Positions 27,447 to 36,563 of a stretch of DNA of 64,000 nt are shown in pieces (positions within the stretch are counted from its first letter, which is position 1; every line of letters starts with the position of its first letter). A program made the position numbers and the translations under genes. The notes under the pieces are model-generated. The model saw only the letters and a program-made list of their open reading frames with translations, was not told the origin of the DNA and did no database searches. Origin of the DNA: Pseudomonas sp. TTU2014-080ASC (lineage in GTDB: Bacteria > Pseudomonadota > Gammaproteobacteria > Pseudomonadales > Pseudomonadaceae); assembly GCF_001446935.1 (NCBI RefSeq), contig NZ_LKKK01000001.1:124001-188000 (forward strand), in the 5' to 3' direction.

Positions 27447-28094
27447 TCAGGGAGCCAAGCGCTCCCGCTTCCACACGCCGGCTTCAAGACGATAATTGAG
27501 GCGATCATGCAAACGGCTAGCACGCCCCTGCCAAAACTCAATGCGCTCAGGTAGCAACCGGTATCCACCCCAGTGCGGAGGGCAATGAGGCGCTGTGTCG
27601 AGGAAACGCTGCTCAGTGTCGGCCAGCAGCGCTTCAAGCTCTGCACGACCGTCAATCACACGGCTTTGTGGAGAGGCCCAGGCTCCCAGGCGGCTGCCCA
27701 GCGGGCGAACCTGAAAGTAGGCATCAGACTCCTCAGCACTGACCTTCTCAACCCGGCCTTCGATGCGCACCTGGCGCTCCAGCGTCGGCCAGAAGAACGT
27801 CATAGCCGCGAAGGGGCTGCCAGCCAGGTGTTGCCCTTTCGCACTTTCGTAGTTGGTGAAGAAGGTAAAGCCGCGATCATCCAGCGCTTTTAGCAACAGG
27901 ACACGACAATGCGGGCGACCATTTCCGTCAACGGTCGCCAGAGTCATTGCATTAGGTTCTACGGGGAGCTGCTCGGTTTTAACCGCATCGGCAAACCAGC
28001 TCTGGAAAAGCGCAAACGGCTCAAGTGGAGCATCTGCTTCACTCAAGCCGTCTCGGGTGTAGTCGCGGCGCATATCCGCCAATTTCTGAGTCAT
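27447..28094 (-). CDS. pdxH: Pyridoxamine 5'-phosphate oxidase
   Basis: A 215-residue FMN flavoprotein that oxidises pyridoxine or pyridoxamine 5'-phosphate to pyridoxal 5'-phosphate, the last step of vitamin B6 synthesis and salvage. Conserved blocks are [18 protein letters not shown] (residues 23-36), [20 protein letters not shown] (about 49-68), [16 protein letters not shown] (FMN/phosphate binding), [11 protein letters not shown] and the C-terminal [17 protein letters not shown]. Normal length. It is followed on the same strand, downstream, by no close gene. AGGAGG precedes the ATG. Confidence 0.95.
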   Translation of the reverse strand: MTQKLADMRRDYTRDGLSEADAPLEPFALFQSWFADAVKTEQLPVEPNAMTLATVDGNGRPHCRVLLLKALDDRGFTFFTNYESAKGQHLAGSPFAAMTFFWPTLERQVRIEGRVEKVSAEESDAYFQVRPLGSRLGAWASPQSRVIDGRAELEALLADTEQRFLDTAPHCPPHWGGYRLLPERIEFWQGRASRLHDRLNYRLEAGVWKRERLAP

Positions 28095-28172
28095 GGCACA
28101 TCCTCCTGAATGTGCCTAGCTTAACCGCGAGCGCGCGATTTAGCTTGATCTGAGGCAATCCGCCTCAGTTCA

Positions 28173-28895
28173 TTAACGAGTGACAGGCTTTTCGGCCTTG
28201 GCCACCGTCTTGGCATTTTTATCTGCGGCCTTCTTCACATCTGCTACCACTGCTGCCGGAGCCGCAGCCGGCTGGCTGTACTGGGCAATCAGCGCATTGA
28301 GAGTGTCTTTGGAGGTCAGCATGATTTCAACGCGGCGGTTAAGTGCACGGCCTTGCGCACTGTCGTTAGCAGCACGCGGTGCCACAGAACCCAGGCCGCG
28401 CGATGTCAGACGGTTCTGCTTGAGGCCACTCATGCGGAAAATGGATGTGAAAGCGCGGGCACGCTGTTCACTGAGTTCAAGGTTCGTTTTGGCATCGCCG
28501 CTGCTATCGGCGTGACCCAGAATCAGAACACCAATGGTGTCGTCACTCTCAACCATTTTTGCCATGCGAGTCAGCGGCCCGAGCATGGACGGCAGCATCA
28601 TATTCGGACGATCAGGGTTAAACGCTCCCTGAACCGGCGCAGTGATCACCAGGATGTTTTCGCGACGCTCGTATTCAAAGTGAGTGCCTTTGATAGCCTC
28701 TTTAACTTTAGGTTCGTAGTCGTCAAGACGAGCCTGGGTCACGGCAGGCGGAGGCATTTTTACAACTTGCGGTTTTTCATCCTTCGAGTCTCCAAAACCC
28801 AGCGAACTCAATTTAAAGGAGCCTAAATCCATGGAGCTGCAACCGCTGACAAGCAGGCAGAGAGTGAGTGCGAGTGTTTTATAGGCTGGCATCAT
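28173..28895 (-). CDS. OmpA-domain outer-membrane lipoprotein
   Basis: A 240-residue protein. Lipobox LVSGC (Cys19 from the first Met) after a short signal. The OmpA-like peptidoglycan-binding domain lies about 90-205, with GVLILGHADSSGDAKTNLEL, then LSEQRARAFTSIF and the terminal RALNRRVEIML. The C-terminal tail is Ala/Lys-rich. It is likely anchored in the outer membrane with the domain gripping peptidoglycan. Two ATGs, 28895 and 28892, are adjacent; neither has a good ribosome site. It lies 79 bases upstream of pdxH on the same strand, as I recall from P. aeruginosa. Confidence 0.88.
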   Translation of the reverse strand: MMPAYKTLALTLCLLVSGCSSMDLGSFKLSSLGFGDSKDEKPQVVKMPPPAVTQARLDDYEPKVKEAIKGTHFEYERRENILVITAPVQGAFNPDRPNMMLPSMLGPLTRMAKMVESDDTIGVLILGHADSSGDAKTNLELSEQRARAFTSIFRMSGLKQNRLTSRGLGSVAPRAANDSAQGRALNRRVEIMLTSKDTLNALIAQYSQPAAAPAAVVADVKKAADKNAKTVAKAEKPVTR

Positions 28896-28979
28896 GAATT
28901 CACTATTAGAGAAAGAAGAAAGAATTTAAGACCTTAGGGCCAATACTTAATAAGTTGCCTAGCAGTTTAGCTGAGCTTT

Positions 28980-30125
28980 TTACAAACAGGCAGCTAGGAT
29001 TTGCGCCAGTTTCTGTGCCCGAGGGTCCATCAAGACGAACGGTCCCAGATTGTTTGTCACAAAACCGAATGCAACGTCCCGCTCAGGATCAGCAAAACCG
29101 ATTGAGCCACCTGCTCCCGGATGGCCGAACGCCTGCGGCCCCAAACCATAAGTTGCATTAGGTACATCAGGTTGGTCCAGCATGCAACCCAAACCGAAGC
29201 GAGTTGAGGTCATAAGTGTCTTGTCCTCACCTACCGCATGCTCGCGGGTCAGCTCGGTCAGCATGTCATTCTCCAGCAAGCTGCCATCAAGCAAGCCCGC
29301 ATAGAAGCCTGCCAAACTGCGGGCATTACCATGTCCGTTCGCCGCAGGCTGCTGCATGCGCCGCCATTCGGGCTTGTTGGTGCTAGTCATTACCGATGGC
29401 GGATTAGTAAATGCACGCGTACTCATGGCCGCTGGCTGGCTCATGGTGACTTTCAGTAACCGCTGCGCCGCTTCGTCGCCCAGATTGCCTTTACCCCGGG
29501 TGATCACCGCAACCCGCTCAAACTCCTCATCAGCCAAGCCAACATGGAAATCCAGCCCCAGCGGCCTTGCCGTACGCGCCACAATCGACTCACCTGGCCC
29601 GCGCCCCTCAATCCGGCGCAACACCTCACCCACCAGCCAGCCGTAAGTGATTGGCGCATAGCCATGGCCAGTTCCCGGCGTCCACCATGGCTGCTCAGCG
29701 GCCAGCGCCGACGTCATAGTCTCCCAGTCGTAGAGGGCCTCAGGCGGCAGCAGATCATGCAATGCAGGCAAGCCCGCCTGATGACTCAACAGCTGACGCA
29801 GGGTGATTTTTTCCTTACCGGCGGCCGCAAACTCTGGCCAGTAACGGGCAATCGGAGCGTCCAGCTCCAACATACCTTCAGCAACCAGCTGCAGGGCTGT
29901 CACAGCGGTGAAGGTTTTGGTGCAGGAAAACAGATTCAGGATGGTGTCGCTGTGCCAGGCCTGCTGCCCCTCGCGGTCCATTACTCCGGCCCAGAGGTCG
30001 ACCACGGTTTCGCCGCCCACCATCACACACAGCGCCATGCCACGTTCCTGAGGATTCTCAAACAGCGCCGCAAAAGCATCGCGCAACGCCTCAAAACGAA
30101 GATCAAAATAGCCCTGAATCTGCAC
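28980..30125 (-). CDS. Beta-lactamase-fold serine hydrolase (class C/EstB-like esterase)
   Basis: A 381-residue enzyme of the serine beta-lactamase-like family. The SxxK nucleophile motif is SCTK (near 89-92, in LNLFSCTKTFTAVTALQL), and the Tyr motif is YAPITYGW near 157. The C-terminal GHPGAGGSIGFADPERDVAF takes the place of the KTG box. Members are mostly esterases or peptidases, not true beta-lactamases. No signal peptide is visible, so it is probably cytoplasmic. It lies between the OmpA lipoprotein and an exported glycoside hydrolase. The substrate is unknown. Confidence 0.87.
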   Translation of the reverse strand: MQIQGYFDLRFEALRDAFAALFENPQERGMALCVMVGGETVVDLWAGVMDREGQQAWHSDTILNLFSCTKTFTAVTALQLVAEGMLELDAPIARYWPEFAAAGKEKITLRQLLSHQAGLPALHDLLPPEALYDWETMTSALAAEQPWWTPGTGHGYAPITYGWLVGEVLRRIEGRGPGESIVARTARPLGLDFHVGLADEEFERVAVITRGKGNLGDEAAQRLLKVTMSQPAAMSTRAFTNPPSVMTSTNKPEWRRMQQPAANGHGNARSLAGFYAGLLDGSLLENDMLTELTREHAVGEDKTLMTSTRFGLGCMLDQPDVPNATYGLGPQAFGHPGAGGSIGFADPERDVAFGFVTNNLGPFVLMDPRAQKLAQILAACL

Positions 30126-30196
30126 TCACCTTACTCCTGTAATCTGTATGCCCTAAGGCACAACCGAAAACGACGCACGTTTCCGGGCACACTGCA

Positions 30197-32395
30197 TCAC
30201 GGTTTGGCAGCCGCCGTACCTTCAAGTTGCTGTTTTAAGGTCTGCACTGCCTGGCGGTTGCTGCGCTGCACCGACTTAACGAACTCATCCCACGGCCGGT
30301 CAGTTATGGCTACCAGCCCCAAATGGCCATTCTCGCCATCCAGTAGCCTTCCGGTCACTGGTTGATCGAGATACTGGAACCAGTGCACGCCCACAATCTG
30401 CGGCTCTTCTAGAGCCTTGCTGAGGAACTGGGCATACGCAGGACCGCGTTCAGCCTCTTTGTACACCTCACTCACTCCACCCCAGAATGGGCCTCGGTCG
30501 CGGGAACCAAAGTGAAACTCAGTGACCATCAAAGGCTTATCCAGCTTACGTAGCACCTCAAAGTCGTAACCTTGCTGCGGCTCACGGGTGTAGAAGTTGA
30601 AGCTGAGCACGTCACAGATGGCAGCGCAGGCGCTCACTGCCTCCGGAATGCTGCTGGCAAAGCGTCCGCCCAACAATAGATGGTTAGGCGCATGCCATTT
30701 AAGCGACTCAGAGATGGTTTTGAAGTAGGTCTGCGCATACAAGCTCAAAAAGGCCTGCATGTCTGCTTCAATGGCCGGATATTCAGGGCTTGGCAGCGGC
30801 GCTTCAAAGCCTGGGTCTTCCATCAGCTCCCAAGCCTGCAGCTGGATGCCCCAGGCCTTGGAGAGTCCATCCTGATTACGGTACTTATCCCGCAACTGTT
30901 TGAGGAAGGCGCGCTTGGCCGGAACGTCGGTGGTCAGGCGCAATGTCGAATAGGCCAACGCATAACGGCCATTGGGATCTTCAGCCGGCCCGGCCCAAGC
31001 AAGCTCATTATCGGCAAAGAAACCAATCAGCCAGGGGTTATCCCGCACATCCCGAGCGGCAATCGCCACAGCCCGCTCAGCCGCCATGGCAAAGCGCGGA
31101 TCAAATGGGTCTGGCATTGCCCCCCACCAATCCACCCCGGTACTGATGGTGCTGAAATCCCCCCTGATCGACAGCGGCAGCGTAAAAGGCACTCGTGGAT
31201 TTACAGCGAACTCCGGGTCACTCCAGTTGCCAATTGTATTGAACCCCCAAGCTAGCAGGCGATCCTGACTGCGTTGCCGCCACGCCAGCGGATCAAACTG
31301 ACCATAAGTACGCTGCAGGTTGGCCGCATAAAAATCGAACCAGCGCCCCTTAGCAAAGGCCCTATCACGATTAGAGCCATTGCCGTCCTGGTGATCAGCC
31401 GAACCGTAGAATGCGGCCAGAGCCTCCCCTTCTTTAGGTAAGGCACTGAACATGGACTCACGGCCTTCGATGTAAGTAGCGTTCTGCCCACTGTTAACCG
31501 CATTGACGCCCAGGGAGAAAAACGGGTTGCCATCCGGCGTCACCAAAAACCAGCGGCCGTTACGTTTTTCCGTATGGAAAAAGCCGGTTTTGGTTAACGG
31601 AGTGTTCGTCTTCCAACCACCGTAAGCATCCAGCTCATCTCCCCGCACCAGAGTCTTCTGAAGCTGTAGGGCCTCTTCCGCAGCTGCCTGCTGCAACTGC
31701 TCGTCGCGCTGAATCTTGCCCGGCCAACGGCCATTCGTGTACTGACCGTAGGCGTCGACGATGCCTTGGTAGATGGCCACTTCAGGCGATTTGGGCTGCA
31801 CTGCAACATGGCTGATCAGCACACTCTGCGCCGAATCTGGATTCGGCACCGACAGGCTCACGGAGCGCACCAGCGCTTTATCCAGCTCACCGTTCACCGA
31901 TTCGGCCAACAACACTCGACGCCCATCGTATTGAACCGGCATCGGCACACCAGCACGCATGCCATGCCGCTGCGGCGACGTCTCATACAAGGGGATTAGC
32001 AGCGTTTGCGCGGGTCCCGCGCGCAGATTGAGGCGGCTTTTCAGCAACTGACCTGCACCACTTTCAATCTCAACATCCAAGGTCAGATCCCAGTCCATCG
32101 CGTTTTGAATCCGCACGCTAAGCGCTTCCTGGTCGGACCAGTCCCAGCTACCGCTCTGTGGCGTGAGGCGCAAAGTCGGCTGCTTGGCAGACTGAAAAAC
32201 CACGCGCCGGAACACTTCACCACCCGGCGACTCCTCGCCCTTGAGATCGGGCAATTCCGCGTCCTGTGTGACAACCTGAACGACATCCAACGGCCGGACA
32301 AAGTTGAATAGCTCTTGCTTATCTTGGGCAGCAACGGCCGACGCACACCCCAACAACACCCACGCACATACATGCAACCGCAGTCTGAACTTCAC
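30197..32395 (-). CDS. Exported agarase-like glycoside hydrolase (GH50-like)
   Basis: About 732 residues. The signal peptide from the GTG start ends near 23 (CAWVLLGCASAVAAQ). An N-terminal jelly-roll carbohydrate-binding part (about 40-220) is followed by a TIM-barrel (about 260-720). The barrel starts with GRWFLVTPDGNPFFSLGVNA, typical of GH50 beta-agarases. Candidate catalytic residues are Glu in FFADNELAW (acid/base) and Glu in MVTEFHFGSRD (nucleophile), matching the clan GH-A layout. It probably cleaves a polysaccharide in the periplasm or outside; the substrate is not provable from sequence. I chose the GTG at 32395, with GAGGGAG 8 bases upstream; ATGs at 32425 and 32440 are possible. 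No other polysaccharide genes are adjacent. Confidence 0.75.
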   Translation of the reverse strand: MKFRLRLHVCAWVLLGCASAVAAQDKQELFNFVRPLDVVQVVTQDAELPDLKGEESPGGEVFRRVVFQSAKQPTLRLTPQSGSWDWSDQEALSVRIQNAMDWDLTLDVEIESGAGQLLKSRLNLRAGPAQTLLIPLYETSPQRHGMRAGVPMPVQYDGRRVLLAESVNGELDKALVRSVSLSVPNPDSAQSVLISHVAVQPKSPEVAIYQGIVDAYGQYTNGRWPGKIQRDEQLQQAAAEEALQLQKTLVRGDELDAYGGWKTNTPLTKTGFFHTEKRNGRWFLVTPDGNPFFSLGVNAVNSGQNATYIEGRESMFSALPKEGEALAAFYGSADHQDGNGSNRDRAFAKGRWFDFYAANLQRTYGQFDPLAWRQRSQDRLLAWGFNTIGNWSDPEFAVNPRVPFTLPLSIRGDFSTISTGVDWWGAMPDPFDPRFAMAAERAVAIAARDVRDNPWLIGFFADNELAWAGPAEDPNGRYALAYSTLRLTTDVPAKRAFLKQLRDKYRNQDGLSKAWGIQLQAWELMEDPGFEAPLPSPEYPAIEADMQAFLSLYAQTYFKTISESLKWHAPNHLLLGGRFASSIPEAVSACAAICDVLSFNFYTREPQQGYDFEVLRKLDKPLMVTEFHFGSRDRGPFWGGVSEVYKEAERGPAYAQFLSKALEEPQIVGVHWFQYLDQPVTGRLLDGENGHLGLVAITDRPWDEFVKSVQRSNRQAVQTLKQQLEGTAAAKP

Positions 32396-32520
32396 GCAAC
32401 AAACTCCCTCAAGCGCATACCTCATCCGCCACTGGCGCAAATGCAGTGATCAGGAACATGAAATGGCTGACCGCATTGTGCTCGCGGCGTTCACTGATTC
32501 GCCAGAGGATTCCCGTTGAA

Positions 32521-34665
32521 TCAACTGATTTCGCGGCGAAACGGCGGTAGTGCATTGAGAATAGCCTTGCCATAGCGCTGCGTGACCATCCTCCTGTCGA
32601 GCAGCGTGATCACGCCACGGTCCGCCTCAGTACGCAACAATCGTCCGCAAGCCTGGACCAGTCGCAGGGAAGCATCCGGCACAGCAATTTCCATGAACGG
32701 ATTACCACCACGCGCCTCAATCCACTCCGCCAGTGCCGCCTCGACCGGGTCATCGGGCACGGCAAACGGAATCTTGGCGATCACCACGTGCTCACAATAG
32801 GCACCTGGTAAGTCCACACCTTCGGCGAAACTGGCCAGCCCAAACAACACACTCTCCTCGCCGCTGTCGACTCGCGCCTTGTGCTTGTTCAGAGTTTCCT
32901 GTTTGGAAAGATTGCCCTGAATAAACACCCGTTTACGCCAGTCGCGTTCAAGCCCGTCGAACACGTCCTGCATTTGTTTACGCGACGAGAACAACACCAG
33001 CGTGCCCTTTGAACCGGCCACCAACGCTGGCAACTCACGAACAATCGCAGCCGTATGCCCAGGCACATCGCGAGGGTCTGCATTCAGATTAGGAATGCGC
33101 AGTACACCCGCGTCAGCATGGTGAAACGGGCTTGGTACCACCGCAGTCACCGCATTCTTTGGCAGCCCCGCGCGCATCCTGTAGCGGTCAAAACTACCCA
33201 GTGCGGTTAGCGTTGCAGAGGTCACCAGCACACCGTAAGCCACATTCCATAAGTTGCGGCGCAGGGTTTCAGCGGCCAGGATCGGGCTGGCATTGACCTC
33301 AATGTCGTACAGCGCGCCACTGTCCGCCAGGGTCAGCCAGCGGGCCATCGGCGCACTTTCATCCGGGTCTTCCGTAGTGAAGGCCAACCACAGTTCCCAA
33401 TTGCCCTGAGCACGGGACAGCAAACTGCCAAACAGCGGGTACCACTCTTCGGCCTGATGGCTGGCAATGCCCACCGAACCCTCGCCATCCATTGCCTCCT
33501 TCAACAGGTCGGCAATACCCGTGTACAGATCCGTGAGTTTGGAAAAGCCCTTTTTCAGCTCCAGGCCCAGCTCAACCAGATGCTCCGGTACAACGCCTCC
33601 GGGAAAGCGGTGACGAGGCCGCTCACGCCCTTCCATATCCTCGCCAGCGCGGAAATCTGCCAATTGCTCACACGCCGCAAACATGAACTGCTGTTGTGTT
33701 TTGATCTCACGGGCCAGCTCAGGAATCTGCTCAATCAAGCGACCGAGATCACCGGGCAGCGGATTTTGCGCCAGGAGCTTTGTCAGGTTCTTCGCGGTCT
33801 GCTCAAGCCAGTCAGCGGTGGAGCGCAGCCGGGTGAAGTGGGCGAAGTGGCCGATGGCTTTGTCCGGCAGATGATGGCCTTCGTCGAAGACGTACAGTGT
33901 GTCGCGCGGGTCCGGCAGCACCGCACCACCACCCAGAGCCAAGTCAGCCAAAACCATGTCGTGGTTGGTGACTATCACGTCCACCTTGCCCATGCCTTCA
34001 CGGGCTTTGTAAAAGGTGCATTGCTGGAAATTCGGACAATGACGCCCGGTACACTGGCTATGATCCGTAGTCAGCTGCCCCCAGCGCGCGTCATCCAGCT
34101 CTTCCGGCCAACTGTCACGGTCGCCATCCCATTTATTGCCCGCCAGCTTTTCGATCATGACGTTGAACAGCTTCTGGCTCTGCTCGTCCACGTCGATCTT
34201 GAAGCCTTCCTCCTCAAACAGTTGCGCAGTCGCGCTCTGCGCCTGGCCTTCCTGCAGCAGGAGGTCAAGTTTGGACAGGCATAGGTAGCGCCCGCGCCCT
34301 TTAGCCAGGGCAAAGCTGAAGCTGAGACCGCTGTTACGCATCAGATCCGGCAAGTCCTTATGGACGATCTGCTCCTGCAGCGCCACGGTGGCAGTGGCGA
34401 TCACCAGCCGTTTACCGGCTGCCTTGGCAGTCGGAATGGTTGCCATACTGTAGGCCACCGTCTTACCGGTGCCCGTCCCCGCCTCCACCGCGACAACTGC
34501 CGGTTCGCCAACCCGGCGACCTTCATCATCGGTTTGAATGGTGCCCAGTACCTTGGCGACTTCGGCAATCATCAAACGCTGGCCGTAACGAGGCTTGAGC
34601 GACTTGGCTTCAAGGAAACGGCTATAAGCGCCTTGAATCTGGGATTTTAGTTCGGGACTGAGCAT
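32521..34665 (-). CDS. dinG: ATP-dependent DNA helicase DinG
   Basis: A 714-residue superfamily 2 helicase (XPD-like, 5'-3'). Walker A is VEAGTGTGKT (about residues 61-70). The Fe-S cluster cysteines lie in HSQCTGRHCPNFQQCTF; the DEGH box is VFDEGHHLPD; motif VI is LVQACGRLLRTEADRGVIT. DinG unwinds D-loops, R-loops and forked DNA and is damage-linked. The ATG at 34665 begins LSPELKSQIQ, the usual N-terminus, and gives the length I recall for Pseudomonas DinG. The frame stays open to 34806 but the extra residues look non-coding. I see no LexA box just upstream. Confidence 0.94.
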   Translation of the reverse strand: MLSPELKSQIQGAYSRFLEAKSLKPRYGQRLMIAEVAKVLGTIQTDDEGRRVGEPAVVAVEAGTGTGKTVAYSMATIPTAKAAGKRLVIATATVALQEQIVHKDLPDLMRNSGLSFSFALAKGRGRYLCLSKLDLLLQEGQAQSATAQLFEEEGFKIDVDEQSQKLFNVMIEKLAGNKWDGDRDSWPEELDDARWGQLTTDHSQCTGRHCPNFQQCTFYKAREGMGKVDVIVTNHDMVLADLALGGGAVLPDPRDTLYVFDEGHHLPDKAIGHFAHFTRLRSTADWLEQTAKNLTKLLAQNPLPGDLGRLIEQIPELAREIKTQQQFMFAACEQLADFRAGEDMEGRERPRHRFPGGVVPEHLVELGLELKKGFSKLTDLYTGIADLLKEAMDGEGSVGIASHQAEEWYPLFGSLLSRAQGNWELWLAFTTEDPDESAPMARWLTLADSGALYDIEVNASPILAAETLRRNLWNVAYGVLVTSATLTALGSFDRYRMRAGLPKNAVTAVVPSPFHHADAGVLRIPNLNADPRDVPGHTAAIVRELPALVAGSKGTLVLFSSRKQMQDVFDGLERDWRKRVFIQGNLSKQETLNKHKARVDSGEESVLFGLASFAEGVDLPGAYCEHVVIAKIPFAVPDDPVEAALAEWIEARGGNPFMEIAVPDASLRLVQACGRLLRTEADRGVITLLDRRMVTQRYGKAILNALPPFRREIS

Positions 34666-34773
34666 GAAATACGCGACGCGGGAGGCTGGATAAATTTTCA
34701 GTGTCTGAAATCGGCGGCTATGATAGCGCGCTAATTGATAACGCGCTGAACCGCTTACCTCAGAGGAACCTTC

Positions 34774-35238
34774 ATGACTCCATATGCCATGTCTTACAGC
34801 CTGCATGTACTCGCCGCCCTAATCTGGGTCGGCGGCATGTTCTTCGCCTGGATGGTACTGCGCCCAGCTGCCGTCAGCGCTTTGGAGGCTCCCTCGCGCC
34901 TGAAACTATGGCTGGCAGTATTCCCGCGTTTCTTCTATTGGGTGTGGGCTGCAGTTATCGTGCTGCCGGTAACGGGTGTCGGCATGATGCACTTGTCGTT
35001 CAAGGGCTTCCACGGCGCTCCGCGTTATGTACACATCATGATGGGGTTGTATTTGGCGATGCTGGCGCTTTTCCTGCGCATACAGGTACTTCAGTTGCCA
35101 GCATTGCGCCGCGCGGTTGAAGCCGAGAACTGGCCTGCCGGTGGTGAAGCGCTGGGGAAAATTCGTCGCTTGGTCGGCACCAATCTGCTGCTCGGCCTGT
35201 TGTTGGTGGCCATCGCTGCTGCGCGCCCCAGCTTCTGA
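34774..35238 (+). CDS. CopD-family integral membrane protein
   Basis: A 154-residue membrane protein with four helices (about 5-27, 45-65, 85-105, 130-150). It opens with SYSLHVLAALIWVGGMFFAW, the CopD-domain pattern with a His and Trp on the first helix. CopD proteins move copper across the inner membrane; short stand-alone members are often of unknown role and may bind haem or copper. No cop genes are nearby. It is divergent from dinG, with 108 bases between. GAGGAA precedes the ATG. Confidence 0.8.
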   Translation: MTPYAMSYSLHVLAALIWVGGMFFAWMVLRPAAVSALEAPSRLKLWLAVFPRFFYWVWAAVIVLPVTGVGMMHLSFKGFHGAPRYVHIMMGLYLAMLALFLRIQVLQLPALRRAVEAENWPAGGEALGKIRRLVGTNLLLGLLLVAIAAARPSF

Positions 35239-35246
35239 CAGAACAA

Positions 35247-35278
35247 GCCCGCTAAGCGATTAACATCGTTTAGCGGGC
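35247..35278. terminator. Hairpin between the copD-like and collagen-like genes
   Basis: A 14-bp inverted repeat with one mismatch (GCCCGCTAAGCGAT against ATCGTTTAGCGGGC) and a 4-base loop, between two convergent genes. It is probably a bidirectional terminator. Confidence 0.6.
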
Positions 35279-35284
35279 CCGCAC

Positions 35285-36046
35285 TCAAAACTGAACAATA
35301 TCGACTTGCCCGTCAGCCCCCGAAGAGCCCGGTTGACCACTCTGCCCCGGTTTACCGGCAGCGGCAGCTGAAGTGCTATACACCAGGCAACCCTTACTGG
35401 CCCCGCCCTTACCCGCCTCACCAGCTTGGCCTGGCTCACCGCCGGCGCCACCGGCTACCAAGACCCGGACCTGCTCAAGCGGATAGCTTTCAGGCACTTC
35501 AACTCTAACCTTAGCCCCCGCTCCGCCCGGCTGACCATCGCCGCCATCCAACCCATCATGGCCTTTACTGGCCTGGCCCCAGGTGCACCCACCTGGTTTG
35601 CCATCAGCACCGGCAAGCCCTGCATACCCGGGCGCACCTTTGCCGCCACGAGCATCTACAACCAGCTCACCCTCAGTGATTTCATTCAGACGCAGAGTGA
35701 GGCTACGCCCTGCTGTCGCAGGCTTCGTGTAAGTACCCTGCGCGCCTCGTGCGGAAATCAGCGCATTGTTACCCAACGTCGCGCTGTCGACTTGCAAGCG
35801 GACCGGACTCTCTCCTGGTGCAATCGATAAGTGCGCCTGCTGACCAAGGATCAGTTGGCCAATCTGAATTTCCGTGAGTCCAGCTGGGATCAGAAGCGTG
35901 CCGTTATCAGCCACTTCCAGGCGATCCACATTCAGCGCGCTGCCAACTGCAGGCAAACGCATCATTGAATTTGCGCTGACCTCAATTGCCGCCTGAGCCA
36001 GTGTCAGCGGGCTGAACAACAGTGCCAGCGCCAGGGTTTTCCGCAT
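35285..36046 (-). CDS. Secreted protein with collagen-like Gly-X-Y repeats
   Basis: A 253-residue protein with signal peptide (residues 1-19, LLFSPLTLAQAA). The N-terminal part is beta-rich (about 20-130: SMMRLPAVGSALNVDRLEV). The C-terminal half is Gly-rich with short collagen-like stretches: GGKGAPGYAGLAGADGKPGG, DGLDGGDGQPGGAGAK, GGEPGQAGEAGKGG and GKPGQSGQPGSSGADGQ. Two Cys (in KPGGCTW and SKGCLVY) could form a disulfide. I recall a similar unnamed protein beside the copD-like gene in P. aeruginosa. Function unknown; probably periplasmic or cell-surface. A strong GGAGGAGG precedes the ATG. Its first 65 bases overlap the end of the upstream gene. Confidence 0.75.
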   Translation of the reverse strand: MRKTLALALLFSPLTLAQAAIEVSANSMMRLPAVGSALNVDRLEVADNGTLLIPAGLTEIQIGQLILGQQAHLSIAPGESPVRLQVDSATLGNNALISARGAQGTYTKPATAGRSLTLRLNEITEGELVVDARGGKGAPGYAGLAGADGKPGGCTWGQASKGHDGLDGGDGQPGGAGAKVRVEVPESYPLEQVRVLVAGGAGGEPGQAGEAGKGGASKGCLVYSTSAAAAGKPGQSGQPGSSGADGQVDIVQF

Positions 36047-36371
36047 TTCCAGCCTCCTCCTTTATTTTTAGCTCCGGATCTACAGCCACTTCACCGGGCT
36101 GCTCAACCGCCACTGCTTTGTGCACAGGCAAGGCCAGCACATGAAACACACCAAACAGCACAACCTGCAGGCGCTGCCATGAAGATCGGGGCGCAGCCTT
36201 TAACTGGCGATTAAAGATGCCAAGTTCCAGTACATGCAAGGCCAGCAAAGCTGCACCCGCAACGCGCAGCATCAACTCAAAAGGCTGAGCAAGCGGCTGA
36301 TACAAATTGAATAGCACAACTCCCCAGAAGAGCAGCGTTATCAGTTTTCCAAGGAGCCAAAAGGTTTTCAT
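35982..36371 (-). CDS. DUF1145-family inner-membrane protein
   Basis: A 129-residue protein with three hydrophobic segments (about 5-22, 30-48, 68-82: LQVVLFGVFHVLALPV) and a polar C-terminal tail. The N-terminal layout (KTFWLLGKLITLLFWGVVLF) fits DUF1145, whose function is unknown. The last 22 residues, poor in conserved character, are read in a different phase through the start of the collagen-like gene, so the two are likely co-transcribed and coupled. Confidence 0.75.
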   Translation of the reverse strand: MKTFWLLGKLITLLFWGVVLFNLYQPLAQPFELMLRVAGAALLALHVLELGIFNRQLKAAPRSSWQRLQVVLFGVFHVLALPVHKAVAVEQPGEVAVDPELKIKEEAGNAENPGAGTVVQPADTGSGGN

Positions 36372-36501
36372 AACACCAACTCAATCATCCAACTGGCCGA
36401 AACATTAACCGCTTTAGAACTGGCTCGCCAGCACAACACTAAACCCGACCGCCCCCCAACAGGGCGCTATTACAGCGCCCACACAGCTGGCTTTAATCAG
36501 A

Positions 36502-36537
36502 CGAAATAAAAAAGCCAGCCCGGTATGGGCTGGCTTT
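36502..36537 (-). terminator. Intrinsic terminator of the OmpA-domain gene
   Basis: An 11-bp perfect stem (AAAGCCAGCCC with GGGCTGGCTTT) with a 5-base loop. On the minus strand it is followed by TTTTTTATTTC. It begins 26 bases after the stop at 36564. Confidence 0.9.
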
Positions 36538-36563
36538 GCTACGCAGCTAGAAGGGCCAGGCAA

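Noticed and set aside
28980..30125. Serine hydrolase as a true AmpC beta-lactamase
   Set aside because: The KTG box is replaced and no signal peptide is seen; it fits the esterase side of the family.
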